Shown in pieces: positions 1 through 11,264 of a stretch of 64,000 nt of DNA; the first letter of the stretch is position 1; each line of letters begins with the position of its first letter. The stretch is taken from positions 64,590 through 128,589 of the forward strand of contig NW_001798976.1 in assembly GCF_000165425.1 (NCBI RefSeq). The letters are read 5' to 3'. The translations under genes were made by a program, and so were the position numbers. The stretch comes from Paramecium tetraurelia. Its lineage: Eukaryota; Ciliophora; Oligohymenophorea; Peniculida; Parameciidae. The notes under the pieces are model-generated. The model had not been told where the DNA came from, made no database searches, and saw only the letters and a program-made list of their open reading frames with translations.

Positions 1-512
1 GCTTAAATCGTAAATACCTAAGTGCATCTATTAGATTGATACCAACTTCACCATCTCCTGCTTAAGCTGCTAAAATGTATTGATTATTTGGTTATTATCG
101 AACTCTGTTGATTTCTACTTCCACTGGAATTTGCAATTCTTCTTATACCTTTCCAACTGCTTATGTTTTCCCTTTAAATAGTGTTTTATATGTACAAATG
201 TTATTCAGCAAGGTGTTATCCAATTATTCATCTAATTTCTTAGGAATAGCAACTTTAAGCAATTTGATATAATCCTACTCTTAATTATTGGTCTGAGTGG
301 CCACTATCAATCTATGTACTTCGTTGTCGTTTTGATCACTAAGATATTAATGCAAAAGACATTTCAAGTTCATCCAACCAACAAACTGTGAGGGATGGCC
401 AATTGTTTTGATGATTGATGCAGATTTCATACATGAATGGGATGTTCTACTTCCAATTTCGGTACTACTCCTCGTAATTTCTCTCCTCTTGGATCTCATT
501 TTCTGCACTCAT
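1..512 (-). CDS. MSI1/RBBP4-like WD40 histone chaperone, N-terminal part (runs off the left edge)
   Basis: RBBP4/MSI1 proteins are seven-bladed WD40 histone chaperones shared by CAF-1, PRC2 and deacetylase complexes in the nucleus. Read with TAA/TAG as Gln from the ATG at 512, the N-terminus carries the family's entry helix (YRNWKQNIPFMYEI) followed by WPSLTVCWL and, after a 22-nt intron at 339-360, HRLIVATQT and the EINRVR blade-1 segment. Only about 160 residues lie in the window; the WD repeats continue to the left. It is more diverged than the complete paralogue at 13150-14470. The start codon is 87 bp from the divergent transaldolase start, so the two probably share a promoter region. 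Family assignment is strong; which complex it serves cannot be told. Confidence 0.85.
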
Positions 513-599
513 ATTTAGGCGCGATTTTATTAAATATAATATAGTATAAATTCCCACTCAAAAATAGTTTTAATGGTGTTAAAGTATTATTATTTAATT

Positions 600-1866
600 A
601 TGGACGCTGCTGAAGTATAACATGATGGTTCCTCACCATCCAAGAAAGTTAAATCAAATCCTAATGCTCTGAATTCTCTTAGAGATGTATTTACCATCCT
701 TACTAGTTCTAGCATACTGTAGTTGTAGCTGATACCGGCAAGATCAATGACATCCAGAAATTCTAACCTCAAGATGCCACCACCAACCCAAGTCTAATCC
801 TTGAAGCAGCCAAATTACCAGAATATCAAGCCTTGATTGATGATGCCATCCAAAAAGGAATCAAAGCTTATCAAGTCTCCAAACAACCAGTGTATGTCTC
901 TTCCTTACCTTTAGTTAAAAATAACCAAAAAGAACAAATTCCAGAAAGAAGAAGGACGAACCAGAAAATAATGAAATAGTTGAACCAGAATTACCATAAT
1001 TCAATTTTAATACATTGAATCCAGAAGAACAGAAAATTGTTATTGGATTGGTAACTGACCAATTGAGTGTCAATTTCGGATTGGAAATCCTCAAGTTAGT
1101 TCCTGGTTATGTCTCGACTGAAGTTGATGCTCGTTTGAGTTATGACAAATAAGCAACCATTGATAAAGCCAAAAGAATTATCGCCCTCTATGAGCAGGCT
1201 GGCATTACGAAGGAGAGAATCCTTATTAAAATTGCTAGCACCTGGGAAGGAATATAAGCAGCTAAAGCATTGAAAAAAGAAGGAATATCATGCAATATGA
1301 CACTCATTTTTAATTATTACCAAGCTTTGGCATGTGCTTAAGCAGGTGTCAGATTGATTTCCCCATTCGTAGGCAGAATTTTAGATTGGTTCACTAAAAA
1401 TAAGACTGGTGAAGATTATTCTAGATAAAATCATCCTGGAGTCAAATTAGTAACCAGCATCTGGAATAGCTTTAAAAAATTCAAATATGATACTATTGTC
1501 ATGGTATTTTTCATATTTGATATTTAATTTAGGCAGCATCCTTACGTTTGGTAGATGAAGCTGCTGAATTATGCGGTTGTGATAGAATGACCATCCCTAT
1601 CAAATTGCTAAATGATTTATAAGGTTTAGAAGGGACAGTATTGGAACCCAAATTAAAAGTCGAAAATTTAGATAAATTAAATATTGAGAAAGTCATTGTT
1701 GATGAAAAAACTTATAGATGGGAAATGAACTGTACATTTTTATTATTAAACTATAGAGGATGCTATGGGAACTGATAAATTAAATGAAGGAATTAGAAAG
1801 TTTGCTTAAGATTTAGAGGCTTTGGAAAATGTAATCAAATAAAAATTAACATAAAATAACTAATGA
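600..1866 (+). CDS. Transaldolase with an extra charged insertion
   Basis: Cytosolic pentose-phosphate enzyme that moves a dihydroxyacetone unit between sugar phosphates through a Schiff-base lysine. Visible family signatures are [15 protein letters not shown] near residue 55, [10 protein letters not shown], and [12 protein letters not shown], which contains the catalytic lysine. Four introns (687-706, 892-914, 1504-1532, 1732-1756) give 389 residues, ending at TGA 1864-1866. The family is usually 315-340 residues. The excess lies mostly between the first helix region (IQKGIKAYQ) and [11 protein letters not shown], where a roughly 45-residue Lys/Glu/Pro-rich insertion sits, partly created by the 892-914 splice. 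The insertion is my reading of the splice site; an alternative site could shorten it. Confidence 0.93.
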
Positions 1867-1948
1867 AACAGTTAACACATTAATATATATAAAAAAATAA
1901 TAGTATCAAATATTAAGTAAGTTAAATTTGTAAATTAACATTTCTATT

Positions 1949-2994
1949 TCACCCTTCCCACCAATTCGTTTGTAATATGTGAAATCCTCTTCTCCTGTTA
2001 TAGAAATTTGTATCATTGGAAAATCGAACTTTTTTTGTCTGGTTATTTTAGAAAACAGTGTAAGTTTATCTAATTGTTTTCTTTCCCATTGATAGGCTTT
2101 AAGAAATTGATCTATTTTATTTTAAAATACTTTTTAAACTTTTTGAAGTCTTACGGCTACCACTTTGACTTCGCTCATCTAAAGAATGACATTCACTAAA
2201 AAAGATTTCTAATGCATCTTATTATTATTATTTCTTTTTAATCCTAATCTTAGGAGTGCCAATACTTGCATTATTACTTGCTATTTCTTCCCTACTTTAT
2301 TTCATCTTTTTTTAAGCGCTTTTTCTAATCAAATTACTTTATGTCATCACCAATTGATCTTTCAAAGGGGTGGTTGGACTTTTACAAATATTTGACTTTT
2401 ATGAAACAGTATCACCGTCTCCTTTTTTTGGAGCAAATTAAGAGGTTTGTCTTGGTAAATAGGGATTAGAAGTTGATTTAACATACATTGATTCAACCTT
2501 GATCTGCTTAAGTTAGTTTTAGAAAGGAAATTAATTTTTCAGGTCTTAATGTTTATCACCCTATTCTTCATTCTATCTACCCTCTACTTGTAATTCTCTC
2601 AACATTTCAAATTCTTCTTATATTTGTTTGAGTTCCTCTTATTCTTGTAGCCAACTTATCGTATAAAATTTTAAATATACTTTTGGCGAATTACAAACTT
2701 TACTTCCACCTCTTAATCTTCTAGAAAACGATTTTTTCTATCAGTTTGAACAGCGACACCATCGATTTGTATTGGTTGAATAGATTAAGGGTTTTCTTAA
2801 CAATTCTGAGTTATTTTATGATCATTTCTAATTGATTCATCTTTGATTAAGGATTATGGTGAACTATAAGGACCAGTTTTGGAATCTTCATTCGAATGAT
2901 ACTTCCTTTTTTACGATACTTTCTTGATAGCATTTATATTAAATTCTTTATCTTCTATTTATTATTGACAAATATTTTTGCATGTACTACCCAT
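1949..2994 (-). CDS. Gln/Lys/Ser-rich coiled-coil protein of unknown function
   Basis: No family recognised. With one 26-nt intron (2655-2680, ending AAG) the frame runs 339 residues from ATG 2994 to TGA 1949-1951. The middle has a short coiled-coil-like stretch (LQEQEELKQIQEEFEMLREL). The rest is low-complexity, rich in Lys, Ser, Gln and Asn, with a run of Gln codons (TAA) near the C-terminus. It ends tail to tail with transaldolase, 82 bp apart. The charged C-terminal stretch looks real rather than random because splicing restores a single long frame. It could be a cytoskeletal or basal-body protein, but nothing in the sequence says so. Confidence 0.6.
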
Positions 2995-4034
2995 AAATTT
3001 TAATAAATTAATTAATTGAACTCGGGTTATTTTATTAAATCTCCGATTATACATAAGAATTCAAGTCAATTCTGATTATTTTGCTTCCAATTTTTGTTTA
3101 TTATTTTTCATATTTGAGTGCATTTTTAGTAAAGTTACTTCTGTTTGTTGTTACACTAGAAAGAATAAATTAACCTCTGTTCCAATATAATTCTAAAAAT
3201 TAAAATTAAATTAATAAATCATATCTAAGTCCAATATTATTAATCAGCATAAATATAAAATAAGAGCACACAAAATTTAAAAAGGGATTTTATATATTGA
3301 AAAAATTGAAATCAGGAGTTATTAGTATTTTTAAATTTAAATTATATTATATTGTAAGAAAATTATTAGAAGAATACTTCCAATATAATTTCTTTGTTCT
3401 ATAAACATTCTTCCAATTCAAATGATCAAATTAATTATTTATTTAATACTAAAAACAACTTTTTAATTTATAAATAAAACTTAATAATAAAATAGATTAT
3501 TTATTAAATTAATATTAAAATCTACATATAAAATCTTGTTTTGTAGAAAATAGTTTTATTGTTATTCTTGTTATTATACTATGTAATCCAAATATCTTCA
3601 TTATTAGTTATCACAGATTTTCAGGAGTTAAAATTCATATCAAATAAATTGCAAAATTGTATCGATATCACTAATAACGTTTAATTGAATCTAGTTAATA
3701 CAATTTTACATTTCATTTTAGTCTAAACCAACTTAAAAATGATCTAAAAATATTATTTTAAGTGAATAACAATCAAATAATGTGATATTAAAGCTCTTGT
3801 ATCTCAATTCATTTTAAGTATTTTATCAACAAATAATTTACTGAAGTATGTATTTATTTTTAGAATTGATTATAAATACTCTTACAAAATTGAGATTTTC
3901 TATTTCTATTTAATAAAGAACAATAGTCTTATTGAATTTAAAGGATAATAAAATCAATGAATTAGTAATTATAAAACTAGAATAGATGATTAATAATAAT
4001 AATTTATTTATTAACAACTAATTTTATTTGCATA
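2995..4034. other. AT-rich intergenic gap, no supported gene
   Basis: Just over 1 kb of very AT-rich DNA between two divergent gene starts, longer than most gaps in this window. Short open frames occur, for example about 60 codons around 3555-3785, but they lack a convincing start, product or splice pattern, and TGA-free runs of this length are expected by chance under this code. Confidence 0.5.
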
Positions 4035-5008
4035 ATGATTGAAGAGGAAATCTCAGGATGGCTGGATGATGGCGATTAGCTTAATAGTATAAGGTTTAAC
4101 AGAAATAAAGAAGAGAGGATAGATAAACCTCCCTTGCATTAAAATCTCCGTAGTTATAGCTTATGTTAAAAAAAAGATGACAACGAGAAATTGCTTAGCT
4201 CAAAATCAAGTCTTTATTGAAATGTATATTAGATCTCTTTTCTGATAAAGAGAATTCATCATAATTTGTAAAGTGTAGGATGTAGAAAAAATAAAATAGT
4301 ACAATAGAGGAATTGAAAAAAGTGATGGAGTTTCTATCAATAAATGAACAATATAAATATGAGACTCACAGAGCATTTGATCCAAATGATGATAAATTCA
4401 TCAAGCAATAGTAGTAACTTATAGAAAAATAAAAGTAATAATAAGAACTCAAAAAAAATAAGTTCAAACTCTAATTGGATATCAAGGATAATTATCAGAC
4501 AATGCCAAAATCAAGAAGGTAATTGCAACCAATATCCGATGTCTTATAAACATAAAAAATTAACAGTGACAGATCACAAATTAACTAAATTCAATAGAGT
4601 GGTATTTAGGAATCTAAAAGTTAAACACAAACTAAATTTAAATTTCCGAAATTCATTATCTAACAATAAAAATATAAAAAACTGCATTATAAAACAGATG
4701 ATTTCAATGGATATAAAGACTAATAGGAATAATAACCTAAACATTTTATTCAAATAAATAGAATATTTAGCAATAATAATTTAACGGATACAAAGCAAAG
4801 TATCATTTCCCCTAAATCTGTTACGCAAGCTAAATATTAGGTTCAGTTATAGCAGACGATAAACAATATCAATTAGGCAAGAGATAATGGATACGCATAT
4901 GATTTATTGTACAGAAAAACACCTTCAAGTATAATACAAGACAATAAGGAAAAGTAGAAGTAGCTTAAATTGCTAGAGATAGCTCTAAAATGTAAGAATA
5001 TAAAATGA
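4035..5008 (+). CDS. Gln/Asn/Lys-rich protein of unknown function
   Basis: No family recognised. The ATG at 4035 opens an acidic N-terminus (MIEEEISGWLDDGDQ). A 23-nt intron (4210-4232) restores the frame to TGA 5006-5008, giving 316 residues; the spliced length is an exact multiple of three. A mid-protein helix-prone segment (TIEELKKVMEFLSI) is followed by a Gln/Lys/Asn-rich tail with several runs of TAA/TAG glutamines. Codon use and the splice support a real gene. It faces the kinase at 5474-6758 tail to tail. Confidence 0.6.
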
Positions 5009-5473
5009 TATCTTATATATATACTACTATTATGAAATAGAAATAAATTTCTTCTCTCAAAATTATATTATATATTTCAATTAATGGATTATAATCTATT
5101 ACAAACAATAAACAAGTATAATTTTTAAGTGCTACCACACTCTTCAATCTAAAAAGTGATAATATTATGTTGAATTTAATCAAGATATTGAAAATTTTAT
5201 CTTAAAAATAAATAAAGTAATTAATAATTATAAAATTAAACAAAAAAAGAACATTGTTTAGTAGAGTTGAAGGAGTAAAATGGACTAATTGTAGGAAGAA
5301 ACTTGAATTCAAAATCAAATAGAAATCTTGTAATTTGGAAAACTTTAAAATCAATAAAATGAAAAATAAAAATTGATCTTCCATAAGAATATAATGTTAA
5401 GAAATAAATAAGAATTGATATTAATTTAAAGATTCTTAATTACAAAGGAAATAATAAAATAATGATAAATTAC
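5009..5473. other. AT-rich intergenic stretch, no supported gene
   Basis: About 460 bp between two convergent genes. A ciliate-code frame of about 68 codons starting near 5168 is open but Lys/Asn/Ile-rich and without recognisable features. I treat it as chance. Confidence 0.4.
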
Positions 5474-6758
5474 TCATTATAACCATGGACTCTATTATAC
5501 TTCTTTCATGGTTATTCTTTCTTTTGAATCTACTTTTAGCATGGCTGAAATTAATTATTTGGCTTAAAAGGAAACGAATGATGGATACTCTATTTTCCCT
5601 AAACATATTTTTTTCGATAAATCCTTCTCTGAATTTCCTCTAAAAGGGAACACTCCTGTTACAATTTTATAAAGGATTACTCCGCATGCCCAAACATCGA
5701 CAGATTAATCATAAGAGCTTTTCTTGACTAATTCAGGAGCCATGTATTATGGAGTTCCACAGGAACAAGTTTGTTTTCCATTGATTTTGATAGAATATCC
5801 AAAATCTATGAGTTTAATTTTTTTTGTAGTATAATCTATTAAAAGATTCTCAAACTTTAGATCTCTATGACAGATATCTTATTCATGCATGTAAGAAACA
5901 GCATTTGAAATTTGACGAAATAAAATTTTGGCTTCATCCTCATTAATTCTTTTGAATGGCCTTCCTTTCATGAACATCTCTAAATTTGATGGGGATGAGT
6001 ATTCCATGCTTAAATATATTGATTTATCATTCTCAAACATATGATATAAGTTAATTATATTAGGATGTTTGAGTTAATTTAAGATTTCTACTTCTCTTTC
6101 GAGATTTTTTAAATGCATATTATTCATTTTCTTTTTATCATAAATTTTAATAGCAACATCAATCTCTAATTCTTTGTGCCTGGCCATTTTAACTTCAGCA
6201 GTCGCTCCAATTCCAAGTGTTTTTATAAAGGTGTAACTATTGATTGATTGATATTCAGGTGGAATTTCAACAATTTAAGAGTATTCTTTTCTAATATTTT
6301 CGTTTTAAGGATTTTCTTCATAAATGGTTTATTAAGCATAGGTTGTTTTAAGAATATTTCTTAAATTGCTGCCTAGATTTTTAGAAACAGGAGTAGTCTT
6401 CTTTTTTTATTAGGCTAGAGTATTCTCTTGTTTTGGTGAGAACTATTTTTAAGTCTGTTGCGTCTTTAGAGGTGATCGATTAGTAGGTACTCTGCTATGA
6501 TGAGATACTGAACGTCTTTAAGTATCCTCTCTATTTTTTAGGTATTTTTTTCTTAGATCGAATAATTTTGAATGTTAGCTAAACTAATTTGCTTGAGAGT
6601 ATATCTATTAATTAGCTTTGTGATAATCTTATATGAATAAAGAGCATACTTAAAGACATGTACATAGCAGTTTCATGTGGTTATTCGAATTCTTGATGAT
6701 AGAGTATTTCTGGAGTAGGTTGGAATGTAACTTATTGTTGCTATTCAAGTCTTAGCAT
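5474..6758 (-). CDS. Ser/Thr protein kinase (CAMK/SNF1-like)
   Basis: A cytosolic protein kinase of 420 residues. The first ~150 residues are a Gln/Ser-rich, basic, probably disordered leader. The kinase domain then shows the glycine loop (LGIGATAEV), the VAIK lysine, HRDLKFENLL catalytic loop, DFG, and APE in the form YMAPELV, followed by DVWACGVILY and a C-lobe ending in RITMKEVQQSPWL, close to the stop. All catalytic residues are present, so it should be active. HRDLKFENLL and the compact C-lobe fit the CAMK/SNF1 group rather than AGC or CMGC. One 22-nt intron (6628-6649) lies in the leader and the spliced length is in frame. Substrate and regulation are not visible. Confidence 0.92.
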
Positions 6759-6838
6759 TTACTTAACTATAATAATAAATTCAGTTAATTATATATGTTC
6801 TTATTATATATATATATACTATTATTATATATATATTC

Positions 6839-8388
6839 TCATTTCTTAGGTGGTGCTTTTGCTGCTGGCTTTGCTCCTCCTGCTGGTTTTGCTCCTCCTG
6901 CTGGTTTGGCTGCTGCGGCTGCTGTTTTTGCTGCAGCTGCTGCTTTGGAATCATCAGCTTCCTTTTGTTTTTTTTCTAAAATAATAATAAATGATAAACA
7001 AACCAGCTGCTTCTTGCTTGTCCAAGATTTATTTCTTCGAAGTTGGTGCAACTTCATCAGGCAAGATTTTAGAAATAACACCTGCAGCTACAGTCTTTCC
7101 TCCTTCTCTGAGTGCAAATCTTTGACCTTGGTAGAGTGGTAAGTTATAGGAGAGATTCAATTTGCAAGTGAAGTTATCTCCTGGCATACCGACTTTGATA
7201 TTCTCTGGTAACTACAATGTAACAGCAACGTCAGCAGTTCTTACGAACATCTAAGATCAATAAGAAATTGGATTTACTTATGGACGATAACCATTGGGGA
7301 ATGGTTTTTTACGACCTCCTTCTTCTTCCCTTCAAGATGTAAAGATTAGATTCAATGCAATTGTGAGTTGTCAAGGATCCTGGTTTGCACAAAACTTATC
7401 CTCTTCTAACATCATCTCTTGTAAGACCTCTGATCAAAATTCCGACATTGTCACCAGCCTCTCCGAAATCAAGTTGCTTTTTGAAGGTTTCAACACCAAC
7501 AATTGCAGTTTATTTTGGTTTACCATATCCGACAACTTCGATGTTGTCCTTGGTTGATGCTTTACCTTAATCGATAGTTCCTGTCACAACTGTTCCTCTA
7601 CCAGCAATGTGATATGTGCCTTCTATTGACATTAAGAATGGCTTATCAATTGTTCTTTATGGTATTTTGATCTCCTTGTCCATAGTCTCAAGTAATTGAA
7701 GAATGGACTTTTCTCCTAATTCTGGTTCTTGGTCATTGGATGCAAGCAATGCTGATCCTTTCACAATCTTTGCATTGTCTCCATCATATTCGTATTTGCT
7801 AAGAAGTTCTCTGATTTCCATCTCTACCAATTCATGGATTTCTGGATCTTTGGCTAAATCTATCTTATTCACAAACACAATAATAGTCTCCACACCAACT
7901 TGACGACATAGAAGCACATGTTCACGTGTTTAAGCCATGCAACCATCTGTGGCTGCCACGACCAAAATGGCAGCATCCATCTTGGCAGCTCCTGTAATCA
8001 TGTTTTTGACGTAATCAATATGTCCTGGACAATCGACATGACTGTGAGATTAATTATAGCATCAATTATTACCCATAATGTCTAGTTTTGGTTTAATATT
8101 CCACTGTAGCACTATTGATGGTGATACCACGAGCCTTCTCTTCAGGAGCCTTATCAATTTTACCATATTCTTGGAACTCAGCGAGTCTATTTCCTTTATG
8201 ATTTATAATTACTATTATTTAGCCAAGACTTTTGTGATGGCAGAGGTAAGTGTTGTTTTACCATGATCGATGTGTCCTATGGTACCGACATTAAGATGAG
8301 GTTTGTCTCTGATAAATTTGGCAAAGAGTGCGCGAGCAGTATTATTAAGGGCGAAAGGAGCTTGTACGGAGCGCAGAGTGTGGAGCAT
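6839..8388 (-). CDS. Mitochondrial elongation factor Tu with Ala/Pro/Lys tail; one apparent +1 frameshift
   Basis: GTPase that delivers aminoacyl-tRNA to the mitochondrial ribosome. The start at 8388 gives a basic, acid-free leader ([12 protein letters not shown]...) fitting mitochondrial import. GTP motifs are clear: [22 protein letters not shown] and GSALL. Domain 2 ([14 protein letters not shown]) and domain 3 ([31 protein letters not shown]) follow. Four introns: 8187-8212, 8042-8072, 7251-7277 and 6976-7003. Two oddities. First, at 7328-7330 (CCC on +) the domain 3 frame holds one surplus base: removing it restores the conserved EEEGGR stretch, while as written the frame breaks. Second, the last exon adds about 40 residues rich in Ala, Pro, Lys and Gly, with PAGGAK twice, beyond the normal EF-Tu end. 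Start codons of this gene and ATP synthase gamma lie 75 bp apart, head to head. Confidence 0.92.
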
Positions 8389-8463
8389 TCTTTAATTTTA
8401 ATTACGGTTGAGATTTAAAATAATGTACTCTTTTGGAATAAAGATTTATTTATTTAATTAAAA

Positions 8464-9402
8464 ATGCAGAGATTATAGGGTGCCACACTAAGTTTATGGA
8501 GCAGCTTTACTCCAGTACCTCAGTATGCATTCGCCACATTGAATCTGAAATAATTGAAATAGAGAATGAAGTCTGTGGGATCAATTAGAAAGATTACCAA
8601 GGCCATGAAGATGGTTGCTGCATCCAAGATGAAGCAAGATGTCTAAAGATTAGAAAATGGAAAGTACTTCGGAGTCCGATCACTCCAAGATTTATTTGCC
8701 CAAGAAACCTATCTATAGAAGAAGCAATTGACATTTAAGATCAATAAGACTCTGATTGTCCCAATCACATCAGACAAAGGACTTTGCGGTGGCATCAACT
8801 CATCAATCATTAGAGAAACCAGAAGCATTGTCAGATAAAATCGAAATGCCTACAAATTATTCCTGATTGGCGAAAAGGTATTCACTATCATTTTTACATT
8901 TTAGTCCTTGGGAGCCCTCTAAAGAGGTTTCCCTGAATTGCTCACTCAAGCAATAACAGCCATCTAAACACCAATCAATTTCGTGAATAGTTCTTCCATC
9001 GCACATCAGATTCAACTCAATGTCACAGATGATATTGATTAGATTTCCATCATTTTCAATTAATTCAAGAATGTGGTTCAATAAGTTATCAAGCGAGTTG
9101 ATCTACTCAATAGAAAGAACTTCATTGCTCAATTCAGATTGGTTACTAAATATGATACTGCAGAACCTGAAAAGGAATTCGTCCAAAATTACATGTACGA
9201 ATACTATGTAGCTACTGCCTTTTATCATGCTATGTTGAATAATTTTGCAAGTGAAACATCTTCTAGAATGAATGCTATGGAAAATGCTTCTAAGAATGCA
9301 GGAGAAATGCTTGATAAATTGACTCTTGAATACAATAAGGTTAGATAAGCCAAAATCACAGTAGAATTGTGTGAAATCATTTCAGGAGCCTCAGCTGTCT
9401 GA
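8464..9402 (+). CDS. Mitochondrial ATP synthase F1 gamma subunit
   Basis: Central rotary stalk of F1F0 ATP synthase in the inner mitochondrial membrane. From ATG 8464 a short presequence ([15 protein letters not shown]...) precedes the conserved N-terminal helix: [21 protein letters not shown]. The [10 protein letters not shown] strand-loop and the C-terminal helix ([18 protein letters not shown], then EIISGASAV) are also present. One 27-nt intron (8878-8904) gives 303 residues, a normal family length with exact frame. It shares a 75-bp divergent promoter region with mitochondrial EF-Tu, so the two mitochondrial proteins may be co-regulated; that is inference from layout only. Confidence 0.96.
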
Positions 9403-9534
9403 AAATCATAAAGAAATATATATAGAAAAACATTACATACCTATATTTACAATTTTCATCCTTAATTACTAACCCTCTTTTTCAATATATCAATTTGCAT
9501 TCATTTTTAAAATATACTTATATATATATATACA

Positions 9535-10014
9535 TCATTTGCGACAACCTTAGATAATACACACGAAACCTTTAGTCTCTGGATACTATTTTAAATATTG
9601 CTTATTTTTTTAAAGATTTTCGTTCATCTCAATGATATATCCATCATGTCCAGCCACTACATTATAGACTTCTCCGTTCTCCAAATGTACCTTCAACATC
9701 ACTGTATCACTCTTAACCTTCAAGCCTCCCTTCTTTTTCTTACCCTTCACATGCTATTCCTTCTAAGTAAACTCAATCTCCTTAATATCGCTGTCGCTCT
9801 TCACTATTGGATGATTCTTATTTATTCCACTCAAGTATAAACGATTTGAATGCTAAAACACATATTAATGTTCCGAAAAGGATTTAACAAAATATCGATC
9901 AGTGAATTCAGCCAATCTTGCCTGCACATTTAGTGGAATCATCAAATCATCATCTTGATCCTGCCCTTATTATTATTATTGCTCCTCTCCTTATGGCTCC
10001 TCTAATTATTGCAT
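9535..10014 (-). CDS. Abitram (FAM206A/Simiate)-like protein
   Basis: Abitram is a small conserved eukaryotic protein, linked in animals to actin and transcription regulation, with a fold resembling a biotinyl/lipoyl-type domain. This intronless 159-residue frame has the family landmarks in order: TDRYFVKSF near residue 40, QHSNRLYLSGI, an ENGEVYNVVAG strand pair, IIEMNENL and, near the C-terminus, PETKGFVCIIQG. The first ~25 residues are Gln-rich. The start at 10014 is the only in-frame ATG that keeps the leader. I recognised this by motif order against the animal protein; a profile search would be decisive. It lies 55 bp downstream of the MORN gene on the same strand. Confidence 0.72.
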
Positions 10015-10069
10015 TTAATTTAATTAGCTATTATTGGTTATAATTTTTAGTAAAACAAATGTATCTAAA

Positions 10070-11109
10070 TCAATCCTAGACCATTCTGATCTAACTTGGC
10101 AGCTAACTCTAATATAAACTCTAATTTCCATATTGACTCATTATCAAACTCTTCTGTAATTCATTATTCTCATCCAACCATCCCATCCTCTTTCCCTTCT
10201 CCCAAATGCCTTATTTAATTGTTCCATCCTAAAACACCATCGTTCCTCTTCCATTCTGTAATCCTTCTGCAAAGCTCCCTTCATATCTCTTACCATCTGC
10301 CCAAGTGTAAACTCCAAAACCATCCTTCTTATCATTCTTAAACTCTCCTTAATAGGATTTCCCATCTGGCCATTTGTACACTCCATATCCATGCATAAAA
10401 CCATTAAGAAACTATCCTTCATACGATCTTCCATTAGCCCATTGATACGCTCCTTGCCCATTGAATTAATTCTGTGCCCATTCACCCTAATATGTAGTTC
10501 CATCTGCCCAATAATAATTTCCTTCCCCATGTTTCATTCCTCTTGAATAATTTCCTTCATAACGCGATCCATCAGGCCACTCTTGCTTCCCAAATCCGTG
10601 CTGCACATCCTCTTTCCATTCTCCTTCATACTTTCCATTCAGTTTATAATAAAAAGTTCCAAATCCTTCTGCCTACCCTTCATTCCATTCTCCTTCATAA
10701 ATGTCTCCATCTGCATGAATAAACTTCCCTCTTCCATGGGGTACATTGTTGTGAAATTCTCCCTCATATCTTGCTCCATCCGGCCCTTTGTTTATTTTAT
10801 AATTATTATACATTCTTAGATTCCATGACCTTCTCGTATTGTGCCTTTCCATTGCCCCGTATAGAGAACTCCATCTGGAAATTAATAGGTGGGCCGTTCT
10901 TCTATTCTGTCTTCAATTTCAATTGGAACCTATTATTTCTGTATTGGAAGTGATTGTTAGGGTCGATAGCTCATTCTTACTGACTACACAAAGTCTTCTG
11001 ATGGCCTATCAGTTAATTCGATGTTCTCAGTGTATAATTCATTATTTGTAGAATCAAATATAACTTCTGCCTTTGAACAATGATCTATTGCAGTACATTA
11101 ATTTCCCAT
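10070..11109 (-). CDS. MORN-repeat protein
   Basis: MORN repeats bind membranes or act as scaffolds and are abundant at ciliate cortex and basal bodies. From ATG 11109 about 80 polar residues precede at least eight tandem repeats of the YEGEWxxGxxHGxGxxxW type (for example YEGEWNEGQAEGFG, YEGNYSRGMKHGEG). After a short tail the frame ends at TGA 10070-10072, for 337 residues. One 26-nt intron (10796-10821) sits inside the first repeat and splicing restores its W-P-D-G. No kinase or other catalytic domain follows, so this is a stand-alone MORN scaffold. Partners cannot be told from sequence. Confidence 0.92.
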
Positions 11110-11264
11110 TTATAATATTTAATAATAAAATTTACAGCAAAAAATAAACTGAAAAATTAATGAAGCTTTAATTAATTACAAATTCATCGTAACATTATAA
11201 ATAAATGGTCCATAAATAATTCAGGGTAATATCTTCACAAAAGAACTACCAAAAACTGAACTTT

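Noticed and set aside
6795-7142. Plus-strand Ala/Phe/Pro-rich frame
   Set aside because: It is the complement of the EF-Tu Ala/Pro/Lys tail, without start context or homology.
10144-10530. 128-codon minus-strand frame rich in Met, Gly and Glu
   Set aside because: It is a shifted frame of the MORN repeats; the true frame shows clear YEGEW repeats.
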